This document shows positions 1 to 10,700 of a stretch of DNA of 64,000 bases, in pieces. The first letter of the stretch is position 1. Every line of letters begins with the position of its first letter. The notes below the pieces were generated by a model that was not told where the DNA came from, searched no databases, and saw only the letters and a program-made list of their open reading frames with translations. Made by a program: the position numbers and the translations under genes. The DNA comes from Symsagittifera roscoffensis (lineage: Eukaryota; Xenacoelomorpha; Acoela; Convolutidae), in contig NC_087065.1 of the NCBI RefSeq assembly GCF_963678635.1, positions 25,565,254-25,629,253 on the forward strand, read 5' to 3'.

Positions 1-2822
1 GGCTGCCCTATAATCGATCTCGAAGTCATCAGCCGCAGTAGCTGGTTCCGGTTCACGTGTCTCCTCTGTTACCGCTTGCATTTTCTTTGCCGCCAGCTCT
101 TGAGGTTTATCCTTTCTGCGTGCTTCTGCTTCACTCAAAAGTCGAGCCTTGCTGGCTTTCACTCCTGACAAAGCTTCTTCATGTCTTGGATGCTTGATGT
201 CTGCCACTGCATTCCAGAATTGCGGACAATCTGATTTAAAATGACCTTCCAAGTTGCAAAAGAAACACCTCGGGCCGAATTTCGCAATTACTCCTCTCAT
301 GAAATCCTCATGGTCCAATTCTGACGCATCTTCGTCCTCGAGGCTAAAGCCTATTGCTTTCATGCCTTTTTTGTAAGCTGGGCATGCTGACACATGATGG
401 TCCGTTGAACTGCAATTGGCACAAGAGCGTCTCTTGTCCATATTATCCCTCGGTTTGTACCAATTGTTCCCTTGGTTTGCTGGTCCGTTGTTAAAATTGC
501 CATAATTGTTCTTGTAGTATCCAGATCTCGAAGGAGGTTTCAACAAAAGATACTCTTTTGACTTGAGCCTCAACTCCTCTGGTGTTGGCGCATTTGTTGC
601 TAGTGGTGTGTAATGCGTTGCTAGCATCGTTCGAAGTTCATCATTCTTCACACCATCGATGAATTTTGAGGCTACGGCCAGGTTAATCCTTCGGTTTGAC
701 TCATCCGGTTGGCTGCGTCTTCTCAGCATTTCCAAATCATCGAGAAACTTGTCTATCGTTTCATCTTCTCCTTGCGTTCGTTTCTCGAAGCGCATCATCG
801 CCTGGTGCCCCTGCACCCCTGATCCGAAACGGTTTAACAAGATTTCGAAGATTTTCGCAGCAGTGTCACGTTGATATTGCTTCTTGGCCATGACACAGTT
901 CAGGGCTGTCCCTTCCAAGTTGCTGGTGAGCGCACTGCATTCTTGTCTCTCCGACAAGTCCTCTTCCTCGAAATGCAGCTTCATTACCTCTATCCAGGTA
1001 TCAATACAGCCATCAGATTCGTCTTTGTAGCATCTTGGTTTCTTAAAGACTCTTCTGGACTTCTCACTGCGTTCATTGGTTCTGGATAACCTTGTAAGGA
1101 ATGTCTCCAAAGACCTATTTAGGGGTTCAAATGCCGTGGCCATTGCCGTAGCATCCCTTGAGTGTCCCGCCTGAGTGTCCTCACACCTCGTCTGAGGCTC
1201 TGTATGCGGTGCATCCCTGCAATCCGAATCGGCGTGAGTGTTTCCCGCTTGGCCCACATGACTCCTCCTCGGGCTCGCATGCTCCCTGTTGCCGGAATCA
1301 CTTCTCCCAGTCGCATGTGTGCCTTGCGTTGGTCGTTCGTTAGAGGTTTGTCTGTTCCCCGTTGAACTTGCTCTACTGTTCGGGCCCCATGTTCCATAAC
1401 CCCTTGTGGCATAGCCTGATGAACTGCCCCTGCCTCTAGTGGATCCATACGTCTTCCTCTTTTGATGTTCATTGAAGTTCACCCTCGGTTCCCTGCTGGG
1501 ACCTCCCGAGTTCGGTTCTCCTTCTTTTGGTCCACTCTTGTTGCTTAGTAGCCCGTCCAACCTATCCATGATAGCCTGAGTTCGCCTCTCCATCATCGCG
1601 TCTATCTTTGTGCCAAGAGTCCCAAGAGACTGCTCTTGCTGAATTCGTAACCTCTTCATGTCGTCTCTTAAGCGTAACTCTCGCTGTTCCGCTTCTCTTG
1701 TCATTCGCGACAAGTTCTTCGCCATATGCGCGTCCGTTCTTTCTTTCAAGCGTTTTTCGCTCCTGCCAACTTCTTGTCTATTGCGGTTTATTTCTTCCCG
1801 CAGACATTCTCTTTCAATGTGAACTGCTCTTTCTAGTTCACTCATCCTTATTGACATCTGTTCATTTTGTTCTCCTAAACTTTCCACTATGTTGTTTAAG
1901 GCTTCTTCTAGTGCTGCCCCGTTATCTAAGAGTGGCGTCACTAGTGGCGGTGTAACCCTGTCGGTCCCAGGTAGCTTCGTGCTGGTGGAGATCCGGGCCT
2001 TGACTCTCTGCCTCGACGTCTTTTCATTATCCCCCTCAGGATTCGCCAATGCGTTGCCTAGCCCTCTGTTTCTACTCTCTCCAGTTTGTGGCTCTCAATT
2101 TGTCATAATCGCGAAGTCTTTTGACTGGCCCGGTGTGTTTGCCTCTTTGCTTATCGTTGTCACTACACCAAATTTGTCCATGGTTCCAGTCTCTCTTCCG
2201 ACGTATGCCTCATTCTCCTGGATCGAACTATTGAGGCTGACTTGAGATCCAAAGTCCCCTTGCTCCTCTTCATCCTCTTCCTCCTGGGATTCACGTTCGT
2301 TTCCTGCGCCTCCTCCCATGGTGAATGGAAAGATGTTTCCGAAGGTGTTCTTCATTCTTTCTGAGAACGATGATGACGTTGTTTGTTTCCCAGTTCCGCC
2401 TGCCATCATAGTGTTGTCTGTCGGAGATCTTCTCGTCGCCGCTACTTCAGTTGAGATGTCGGACAATTCCGACATCTCCCTTCGATCCAATGTCCCGGGG
2501 AAGTGGCAAAATCATGGCCTTGTTCTACCGGAGTAGATTCACTTGCCAGCCTTCTGCCTCTCCTTTCCAGTCCATGTACTTCCTGGTTGTCGTTCATGAC
2601 ATGGTCTGTGTTTATCTCCACTTCTAACAGTTCTTTACGCTCTTCTGAGGTCTTCTGATTTCTCGTTTCAACCATTCTGCCTGAAACCGTCTCCCCTTTG
2701 TCGGACCGGGATCGCTTGATCCAATCCACAAAAGGATCGGTCATCGTTTTTCTTTGCTTTTCAGGTATGAATTTCCTAGAGCTATTACCTCGTTTTGGTA
2801 TCCTTGACTTGTCTAGACTCAT
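1..2822 (-). pseudogene. gag polyprotein of element A: coiled coil, capsid-like region, two CCHC zinc knuckles
   Basis: From 2094 to the left edge one frame stays open for 698 codons without a stop. It holds in order: a charged coiled-coil segment (about 1930-1560), an Arg/Ser/Gly-rich linker (1560-1145), a capsid-like region (about 1143-560, with an MRFEKRTQGEDETIDKFLDD stretch typical of retrotransposon gag), and two CX2CX4HX4C knuckles at 383-423 and 226-267. An acidic, Lys-rich tail follows. Upstream, the same frame continues to about 2490 beyond a single in-frame TGA at 2095-2097. The likely N-terminus, ATG at 2822, is in another frame, so one frameshift lies between about 2442 and 2490. 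The product would be the RNA-binding structural protein of the element. The TGA could be decay or recoding; I favour decay because there is also a frameshift. Confidence 0.75.
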
Positions 2823-5700
2823 TCTCTATTTGTCACTTCTTAATGCCTATATACTTTAACTCGATTGCTAGTGACCTTATAATTTTATTAACAATAATAA
2901 TGACACAACACAATAAGTTTCACAAGATTCTATTAAATAGTGACCACGAATCCCTGTATGTTATCAGAGTACAGTTTGTATGAAATTTATTCACACTAAC
3001 CGATTATCGGTCGTAAGATTTGAAAGCTAGCACAATATGATGTTATCAGTCAATTTAAAAGATAGTGTACTCACTACCCAATCAAGCACAGTTTACGTTG
3101 ATTTAAATCAAAAACAAAAAAAATATACAATGACAGAATTTTAATGCCTCTATGAAAAAAACGTATGTGTGGTGTACTTTTAGTCTGTCGTAGTACAATA
3201 GTCGAACTTGTCTTTTAAAGAAAAAGCTTTCCCTGCTCGGTGCTGCACCAAACAGACAAAACTTTGAAGGCAGTAGTTTTCTCAAGTGGGCGTCTATTGC
3301 ACCCACCGAGTACTGTGTTACCTATCTGCCTTCGGACTGCCCGAGCTAGACCTACTAAAATCCTCAGGGCAGTCACTTTTCACTAAAACGTATTATGTTG
3401 CAATCCACACCAATGAGTCACGCTCTTTTTAATATAGACTTAGTGTCGCGAATATCCGAGTTCGGACCTGTTTTGTTTTGGTCTGGTTCTTATTGAAAGG
3501 CAAGTTACCAGTGCAGTCACTGATACCTAGCCTGTGTGCTAATAACCTAATACCTCTCACTTTAGTCTTTCTTTCGCCTACCTAAGTCCTTTAATAAAAT
3601 AATACCCCTCCGGATTGGCACAAAAAGGACCCTTCCGGACCAACAAAATCTAGACCCTTCCGGATTGGGACCCCTCCGAGTTAGTTAACACAAGACCCCT
3701 CCGGATTTGGACCCCTCCGGATTAGCAACTATAAGACCCCTCCGGATTCGGTGCCCTCCTAACTTGAAAAAAAAATTTTGACCCCTCCGGAATGGTAAAA
3801 GTAGCTTTTCGGAGATTTCCTTCTTTCAACCTATACCCCTCCGGATACGCTCTCCGATGCAATTTTGCTTATTCAATTAACTACGAAGGGTATGTACTAC
3901 TTTCCTAGACCCTTCCGGATTGAAGTTAAGCCTCTTATTTGACAATTCACACTAACGGTGAAGGGTCTTGTCGCTTGCCTAACTTCGGCTCGATTAAGGT
4001 TTTGCTGTGCCTTTAGCCTTCACTTTTCGTCTAGAACAGCCTAAAGTTACTTTATTCAACCGCTATTACCTTTTGGTTAAAAAAAAAATTATAAAACGTG
4101 AAGGGTGTACCCTTCCAAATTGAGGAATTTGCTAAAAACAATCTCAAAAAATTTTCACGCTTACTTTTTTGCAAAACTTTTGTCCCAATCAGTAAGCTCA
4201 GCTAATTCCTGATCTATTGGTACCAAGATCAACTCGATATGTCCAGTAGTTCCAAAGTTATTAACCAAAATTTCTCTCTTATAGGTTCCGCTTAACTTTT
4301 TCCGCAAATCTGGTCCGTTCGACCTAAAAATTATTGATCCGAGCTCAGAAGGCCTATACTCTTCTAGTTCAATGCAAAAGACCCGATCTAAAACGCTTTA
4401 GTTGAAAAAAATTGCAAAAAACTATGCTACCTGTACCCCTCCGGATTGATGAATCCACCAAATCAAACACGTTAAGTTCGATTTCCCTGCAACCGGGAAG
4501 GCTTTCGGGTAGCGCGTTTTAAAACTTGTAGATTCACTAGTGGACGTTGTCCGAACAACTATTTTTACCTTTCTAACTCAAAAATTTCAAAAAACGTTCT
4601 GAATTTTTAGTGTTTCGGTTTCTCAAAAATCACGAAAATTCGGTTTTTGGTTCCAAAATAGTTCCAACCACTTCCGAACTAAACTTAACCGGTTCTATCT
4701 ATTATGGTAGTGCAATTAAGATGTAACACGCTACTCAAAAATTATCGATATCTCAAAAATCGCGACTTGTGGGGGGATCAAAATATCACTATTTTGACCC
4801 TAAAAACTGGTCTGTTTTCGTTGTTTTTCACTGAAAAACGATATAAGACTATTAATATAGGCTATATAAGTAATAATAATAGTAATACTATACCCCTCCG
4901 GGTTTGTTTAATATCCGCTTTAAGTTGCTTAACTCGGATATTCGCAGTTCGGTGAAGGGTCACTACAGTGCAGCACTGTCGAGCCCCCACAGATTACTAT
5001 CTTACTTTTTGTACCAAAAGGGATACAAAACTTGTTAACGATACCCAACAGTCGATTGTTGTTGTCGTTGAGCGCCTTCTTGTTGCTCCCTGTACTGCTT
5101 GCCGGATCAGTCTTCTCCCAAGACCCTTCCGAATTGAGCGCAAATCAGCTGACCCTTCCGGATTGAGCGCAATTTATCATTAACGTGCTTAAATGCTCAA
5201 ATAACCCTACAGTACAAGCCTCACAAACAGGCTACAAAATTGATCGTAACGATCCTGACTGATATAAATGCCTGTAACAACAATATATCTATCAACAACA
5301 ACGGGGGTCGGATCACATCCTGTCTGGTGGATGATTTCTACTGATTTTTTTTTTACTTTTTTACTGTTTTTGGTTTTTTCGGTTATTTTTTTATGTTTTT
5401 TGTTTTTCTTGGGTACTATACTACTTTTTGTTTGGTTTTATATATATATATGTTTAAGTGTTTTTGGTCACAAACCTCTCAGGGAACGAGGGAATGGCCG
5501 ATCCCCCCACCCTTCCTGGTTCGTGAATTTTCGGTCTTAATTAAGTTAAAAAGCTATTCACGGTAATCCGGAAGGCTTCCGCGTTCCGAACTACCCTTCC
5601 ACCCCGGCGGCTTAGGCCTATTAAGGGCGTTAATGTGAGCATCCGCTCGGCGCGGAGTGCTCGTTAACGGTTCTGCCGGTTATGAAGTTAAAAAAAATAA
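2823..5700 (-). other. Leader of element A, no credible gene
   Basis: AT-rich stretch between gag and the primer-binding site. Small open frames here have no recognisable motifs and run against the element. Its main content is the repeated ACCCYTCCGG motif described separately, T-rich runs (5339-5450) and a short TA run near 5440. It matches the place and size of an LTR-element 5' untranslated leader, which would carry packaging and dimerisation signals. Confidence 0.5.
3604..5165. repeat. Interspersed ACCCYTCCGGATT motif array in the leader
   Basis: The motif ACCC(C/T)TCCGGATT and close variants occur about 15 times: densely at 3604-3920 (for example 3606, 3630, 3655, 3693, 3710, 3736, 3781, 3835, 3909), then near 4109, 4436, 4891, 5122 and 5152. 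Spacing is irregular, unlike a simple satellite. The complement (AATCCGGAAGG) occurs near 5565 and 6255, so the RNA could form hairpins. One more copy is at 6200, beyond the LTR edge. Confidence 0.7.
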
Positions 5701-5715
5701 CACCCAGGAGCGCCA
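5701..5715 (-). promoter_or_regulatory. Candidate primer-binding site of element A
   Basis: On the minus strand this reads TGGCGCTCCTGGGTG, beginning with the TGG that pairs with a tRNA 3' CCA. It lies 12 bases inside the TGTAACA LTR edge at 5728. The same 15 bases recur at 37451-37465, at 11 bases from the LTR of element B. Conservation at equivalent sites in two otherwise diverged leaders supports a functional site. I cannot name the primer tRNA. Confidence 0.6.
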
Positions 5716-5727
5716 TAAAAACATCTA

Positions 5728-6990
5728 TGTAACATTCGCCCGGAAGATACATATCGACGGAAAATAAAACTAAGTCCTAAGAAGACTGGCTAACGTTATA
5801 AAACAGAGCCTTATATCCTTTTCACCGTCTCTACCAAGCCAGTACTTTCGGTGGTCTTTTCTAACATCGGGTCGACAAAAACGTTACTGCTTTCGGCTTC
5901 GGTCAAAACACTCAAATTAACTTAATTACATGCAGAAATAGTGAGCTCATGGCTGGGTCTCAGTCTCCCCAGACCACGAGGTCACTCCTAAAAACAGGCC
6001 TACTACTACTTATCATATTACTATTGTTTTTGTTCAGTAGATAAAAATCATCATCTCCATCGAAGTTGGATCAACCCTTTCCCCCAACTCCTAGCTTCTC
6101 ATCCTTATCAAAATGAATCTAGTTGATAATTAAATTCAAATCAGGACATGACAAGAAGCTAAAAGTCTATATAAAAGGATAAAAGTCTCAGTTCCGAAAC
6201 CCTTCCGGATTCTTGAATCCACTGAATCAAGCTCGTTAATCTTGATTTCTTCTTAATCCGGAAGGCTGTCCTCCACCCTTCACCGTTGTCCGCAACGGCC
6301 TTGCAACTATTGTGTCGCAACTCGGAACCTTCTCTGCTATTCCTGCAATCTGCTGTTGTTTTTTGATCACGGTTTTCGTAGTTATCGTCCGCGCAACTAA
6401 TGTTGTTGTGTTGTTTTCCAGCTTTTCTGCCAAAATGGCCGTTTCTGACGTTTCTCAGAAAAATTACGTAATCACTTCGAAAATTTAAAAATTAGCAATT
6501 TCCGAATCCTTTAACCCTCACTTTTTGTCCAATCGTCCAAATAACGTTCTTAATTCTCAATAATCACCAATCCGGAAGGCTCGCTGCTAAAAACTCGAAT
6601 TCCGCAGAGATTGCATTTTGGCCATTCTGGTCGAATGTCACATATCACAACGGAAAAACTGAAAAAGTTTTGGGGTTGTGTTTGTCATCGTTGTCTTTAT
6701 ACGCTAGCCATGTTTAACTACATGAAAACACAATTGTTTCCTATGTAGTTTACCTATTAATCTGAAAGTGTTTGTTTCGACACTTTGGCAATTTGTTTGG
6801 AAAAAAATTGGTTTTGATTGGAAATTCAGGATATTTTCAGAGAAAATGTCGCATGAAAGAACGGGACTGGGATCACTTTGAAGTCTTCGGAGAGTATGAT
6901 TTAATTAAATTATTTAAGTTATAACAAGTAAAGCAAAATTTTAAAGATGTTTTCATTCAAGCGGAAACGTCTGACCTTTTTTCACTTTTT
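5728..6990 (-). repeat. LTR of element A (left edge at 5728; right edge estimated)
   Basis: The left edge TGTAACATTCGCC nearly matches the edge of the element B LTR at 12825 (TGTAACAATCGCC), the TG start expected of an LTR. The right edge was not found. The end given is simply the length of the element B 3' LTR (about 1.26 kb) and should be treated as a guess. Inside are a hairpin-forming CCTTCCGGATT pair (6201-6265) and AT-rich DNA. Open frames here are short and unsupported. Confidence 0.35.
6201..6265. repeat. Perfect 11-bp inverted repeat with nested hairpin
   Basis: CCTTCCGGATT at 6201-6211 pairs exactly with AATCCGGAAGG at 6255-6265. Inside, AATCAAG (6225-6231) pairs with CTTGATT (6241-6247) around a 9-base loop. 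A related, imperfect version lies at 4436-4501 in the leader. This is a plausible structured RNA element of the retrotransposon. Confidence 0.6.
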
Positions 6991-7299
6991 TCTTGCTTCG
7001 AGAAGGAGTATTCTTAGAAACATCCTGAGTGGGCAACAATGGCTTGAATGTAGTTAAAAACACTTACTACTCAATAAGTTTAATTAAAAATAATTCACTC
7101 CGACGCTTCGTTAACAAAGAACTGAAGAGAGATCTCATTTAACCTACCGACCGCTTACAGCATTTAAAGACAAAAAAGTTTTAAAAGGGCAACAAATGAC
7201 AAGCGACACGAGAAACAAAAGCGAGACGCTCCTGCTTCAATCTCGATGAAATCAAGGTCAACTATTTGCAAACAAGCAGCGCAGCATCACCAACGCACA

Positions 7300-7625
7300 A
7301 ATTGTCTTTACGACCCGGAAATTGAAAACCGATTTTCCCTCCCTTAAGTCGTCAATCTTCCATGATCTGCAATCCAATGTGGTATACGAATTGTCTATTG
7401 GGGATGTACTTCCACCTATGCTGGACATAATGTTCGACATTTGGACACAAGGATTGAGGAACACAAAAAACAGGACTCGACTATGGGCAGCAACATACGT
7501 CAGTGTTGAGACGAAGCGACCACAGCAAAGTTGAGTTGGTATTAGATCAGTCAAATAACGCATTTAAACTCCTAACATTGGAAGCCCTGCTTATTAGGAA
7601 AGTGAGGCCAGGGACTAACACACGG
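7300..7625 (+). pseudogene. Penelope-like element C-terminal (GIY-YIG endonuclease-like) remnant
   Basis: A plus-strand frame from 7322 reads FPSLKSSIFHDLQSNVVYEL, resembling the SxVVYxF/L entry to the GIY-YIG endonuclease of Penelope-like elements. After a frame change, about 7500-7625 reads SVLRRSDHSKVELVLDQSNN and then FKLLTLEALLIRKVRPGTNT, matching the usual end of that domain (a Glu followed by a hydrophobic stretch and a KPxxN-like end). The catalytic YIG core is not preserved. Family placement is by recalled pattern, supported by the PLE reverse transcriptase remnants a few kb downstream on the same strand. Confidence 0.5.
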
Positions 7626-7848
7626 TATGATTCAGTATTCAAAAAAATTGTAAAAACAAAAAATTTGTAAAATGAAACGCTAAAAAAGAATTAAATTCTC
7701 AGAAAATTAAGTGAATTTAAATATTACAAAATTCTTACGTACTAATGCTTAAATGTGATTGGCGGAAAGATTTTTTTATGTTAGGACAACTGATTTGTCT
7801 TTAATGATGTTTTAACGTCTGTAAATCATTTTATGTCAGTTTTATTTA

Positions 7849-7885
7849 GCTGACAAAGGATATAGTTCGAAAAACGTTCGAATTG
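7849..7885 (+). ncRNA. Hammerhead-ribozyme-like block, degenerate (copy 1)
   Basis: CTGACAAAGG is followed by a short insert and then CGAAAAACG, which recalls the CUGANGA...GAAA core of hammerhead ribozymes carried in Penelope-like pseudo-LTRs. The core is not exact (CUGACAA) and I cannot confirm the three stems. Its location shortly after a GIY-YIG-like end fits that origin. Confidence 0.3.
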
Positions 7886-8685
7886 ATATCTGGCGTTTTT
7901 ATATGTCAGCAGCAAATTATCCTTACATTATAATGCGCAACTTTCAGATAACTTTGGTATGTCTTTGATCAGCCCATTTAATCTAAGCATCTGCGGTTTA
8001 TCATAATTCTCTAATTTCTCATTCAGTAAGCTTTTGAAACCTTATTTTTTTTGCGTCAGTTATTTTTCATCAATTTTTTCTCCTTTTGTTGTGTTTGACC
8101 ACATTATTTGTATCATCTTGCAAAATTATAGATTTGATTATAAGCTGTTTTTATCTACAATTTTCAGCTTTTATTTGGCCGTAGAAGCTCGTATTTATGA
8201 ATTGCGCACTCCTGAGGATTGATTTTGGTCGGTTTTTATTTTTGCAAAAAATGATAGATCCTCAACCATTTGTTTTTTGGTTTTTCAATGGTGAGAGGAA
8301 AATGTCGATATCAGCCAAAACGTGTGTTTCGTTAAGCCGGGCTTTCCTCGCTGTAACTCTAGAGGCAGTTTATATCAGAAAAAGAAACCGGGCTCGAATA
8401 CGCGCGATGAGTTTAGGAGCAGGGAGTTAACACTCAAAACTTAAACGTATATGGTGTTTTTTAAACGTACATGTCTGAATCAAAACTATGACTCAAAAAC
8501 TTCCAAACAATTTGGATTTAAAAAATTTAGAATGTATTTTGAACTATTATTATTTTAAGAAGTCAACTGTGGTTAGATAAAGTTTTAACAGCATGGTTAA
8601 GAACCAAAACCTTTGTGAATTATTGTAAATAACATTTGTAATTTGATGTTTTATTGTCATTTAGATTGTATTATTGTAAAAATCA

Positions 8686-8716
8686 TGACAAAGGACAGAG
8701 TTGCGAAAACGTTTGA
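8686..8716 (+). ncRNA. Hammerhead-ribozyme-like block, degenerate (copy 2)
   Basis: GACAAAGGACAGAGTTGCGA followed by AAACG repeats the block at 7849 with a few changes. A shorter related piece (GCTGCGAAAACGTTTGAAA) lies at about 10705 and again about 12513 in the tandem PLE units. Confidence 0.3.
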
Positions 8717-8893
8717 AACTAACTTTTCACCGAAGATCTCATTAAATTTATTTGTAATTTTTTCGATAAACCAAAAAACAAAGAGCATAAAATTAAAACT
8801 GTTTTCCCATTAAAAGGCCAGTATCTAAATTTTAAATAGTTTTCATCAATGTATAAACAAAATTTATAGAATTTGTTTTTCGATAAATAGAAA

Positions 8894-9541
8894 ATGCCCG
8901 AGTTTTATTTGAGTTACCGAAATAATTCGTACTGTAGCATCTCACTCCCTGTTCCACCGCGTCCAGACCCTCAACAGATGAGAGAAAAGCGATACGAGAG
9001 CCTTGTTACAGGACTTCCTAGCCTTTTTCTCGATGACATCTCGCCGAACCATGGAAAGAACCTTCGACGATTACTGGAGCACAGTCCACTGGAGGTGAAA
9101 AAAGTGGTTGTGTGGCACGACGTGGTGAGACCATTATTAGCCACAGAATCAACATTTATCGCCCATCCTGTGTCGATGAGCTGACAAACTATTTTAAGTC
9201 GAAGAAGCAGTGGTTATTGAAGATTGTTTATTGCAAAAAGGAAGGAACGAGCGACTTGTGTAGTCATCTAATTGACACTGGAGTGATCTATTTTCCTGCA
9301 ACAAAACGGCTACTCTCCAAGGGCAAACAAAACCACCCAGAGCAGCGCAAGGAAAATTTGAAGCTATAAAAGAGTGTTGAATTGGAGATGAAGTCTCTGC
9401 GATTGGTAGTGGGCTCAAAGAAAGACTGCTAGAATTGATTGGCAATATCAGGGGCAAACAACAGAGACAATCGCAGACAAGTAGGAAGGCGAAAGCAAGA
9501 CGTGAGCAGAAGCTGAAGGCAAAGGAAGAGTCTGCGCTTTA
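8894..9541 (+). pseudogene. Broken ORF of unknown function beside the PLE fragments
   Basis: Frame 1 (8894-9150) contains LRRLLEHSPLEVKKVVVWHD. The text then continues in frame 2 (about 9120-9369) as YRPSCVDELTNYFKSKKQWL, KIVYCKKEGTSDLCSHLIDT and a basic LLSKGKQNHPEQRKENL stretch, so one frameshift lies near 9120-9150. After the stop at 9367, a basic stretch in other frames (9370-9540) resembles a decayed tail. The mix of hydrophobic beta-like segments (VVVWHD, KIVYCKK) and a basic C-terminus suggests a real ancient domain, but I do not recognise it. Sitting between two PLE fragments in the same orientation, it is probably mobile-element cargo. Confidence 0.4.
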
Positions 9542-9566
9542 AAGACAGGGATGACGAGATCGTGGT

Positions 9567-10007
9567 TTGTTTTGCTTTGAGCCCTATGGTTTTTTATTAT
9601 TCGTAGCTTGCAAAACAAGGACCACAGTAGTACTTTTGCCTGCTGTTTGGCTCAATCAAATTTTAAAAATAAAACTGAATTGGAAAAATTGTAATACACT
9701 ATTTAAAACTCTGTGGAAAAGTTCAAGTATCTGTACAAAGACTGAAATTCTGAAAATATGTCTGAAAAACAATCTAATACCGGGCTTTTTGAAGTTAAGG
9801 ATTACCGAGAACGGTTTTTTTTTGGACCAAGCTGTGCATGATTTTCAACTAAAACTACTAAGGACTGAAACGTCACGGGCAAATGAGGACAGGAAAAAGT
9901 ATGAGGAGATGGTAGTGAAAGCCCGATGGCTGGTGCAGGAAGAAATCGACGAGCAGTGGTGGACATCCATTTTCCGTTTTTTAGGCGTAAAATTGAGGCA
10001 AGCATAA
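9567..10007 (+). pseudogene. N-terminal region of a PLE reverse transcriptase ORF, unit A
   Basis: The stretch ILKICLKNNLIPGFLKLR resembles the N-terminal region that precedes RT in Penelope-like ORFs. It is followed by a helical, charged segment (ANEDRKKYEEMVVKARWLVQ) ending at a TAA. The start at 9567 is arbitrary because the upstream part of this frame is low complexity. The same sequence from about 9738 recurs in unit B with a TGA in place of a Trp codon. Function would be part of the retroelement replication protein; this copy is broken. Confidence 0.45.
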
Positions 10008-10203
10008 CAACAACATCAGAAAATCATAGAAAAAACTTAGAAAAACTATCCGAGAGACAAGATAAACCTTTTGCGGGGAGAAATGAGCAATCAGTTAATT
10101 GAGCAATGGGTATATGAACGTTGTCGATGCGTCCGAAGCATCCAATTAAAGACAAATTTAACGAAATGCATTTTTAGGTGATATCAACATTTTCCTCTCA
10201 CAA

Positions 10204-10700
10204 TTGAAAAACCAAAAACCATCTGATAAAACTTTATGTGGAATAGAAGCCGCGCCAAAAGCATATGCAAAAAAAGTAAGACAAACCCCAAAAGACAAAA
10301 CCGTTGAAAAAATTAGGAACTATCTCAAAGATAGTGAGTTGCTGGCTGTGCCTTCTGATAAGGGGGTTGGCTTTTGCATAGTGAGGAAATAAACGTATGA
10401 ATCAAAGCAGAAATCATTGTTGCAATCAATCTGCTCAGTTTTTGAAAAAAGAGGCAACCACTGATGAGGTGATACTGAAAACTGAGAGAGAACTTAACAA
10501 AGAGTTAGTTGCCGTGAACAAAAGAGAGAGATAGGTGATCAATTATATTCTAAGATAATTTCAACAGGGGGCAATCCGAGTGTCAGTACGGTTTAGCCAA
10601 GGTACAGAAGGCTGAGGCACCCCTACGATCAGTACTATCATTTCCGGGCAGCTCGTATGAAAGTCTTAACAAACGCTGTCGTCTAGATAACAATGCACCT
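10204..10700 (+). pseudogene. PLE reverse transcriptase fragment, unit A
   Basis: An open frame from 10204 reads NYLKDSELLAVPSDKGVGFC and ends at TAA 10390. The SDKGxGxC block is a hallmark of the N-terminal part of Penelope-like RTs. After a frame change, 10570-10690 reads YGLAKVQKAEAPLRSVLSFP, then GSSYESLNK, matching the Y-G-L-xK-xHK-xxx-PLRPI-S-xG-S motif of the same family. The catalytic YxDD region is absent. Several frameshifts and stops make this a relic. Confidence 0.6.

Larger units (their letters stand above)
1..5727 (-). mobile_element. Gypsy-like LTR retrotransposon A, 5' part (leader and gag), cut by the left edge
   Basis: Reading leftwards on the minus strand, an LTR edge (5728) is followed by a primer-binding-site candidate (5701-5715), a long non-coding leader (about 5700-2823) rich in ACCCYTCCGG motifs, and a gag reading frame (2822-1). 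Protease, RT and integrase would lie beyond the left edge. The PBS and its spacing to the LTR are shared with element B near 37451-37477, so A and B belong to the same broad family although their LTRs differ after the first dozen bases. The order LTR, PBS, leader, gag is the evidence for the call. Assignment to Gypsy/Metaviridae rests on the CCHC gag and on the Gypsy-type pol of related element B. Confidence 0.7.
7630..8890. other. AT-rich non-coding stretch, PLE 3' flank
   Basis: No supported coding region. It contains two copies of a short conserved block (7849-7885 and 8686-8716) described separately; the DNA just upstream of each copy is also similar, suggesting that two element 3' ends lie here in tandem. 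The open frames at 8034-8222 and 8197-8430 have low-complexity, Phe-rich translations and are not credible genes. Confidence 0.45.

Noticed and set aside
2795-2983. Small plus-strand frames around gag of element A
   Set aside because: Antisense to or outside the element coding frame, with no motif support.
9004-9010. TGTTACA as the missing outer end of the element A LTR
   Set aside because: It lies within protein-like sequence (8894-9541) and would give an LTR over 3 kb spanning PLE material; chance match more likely.
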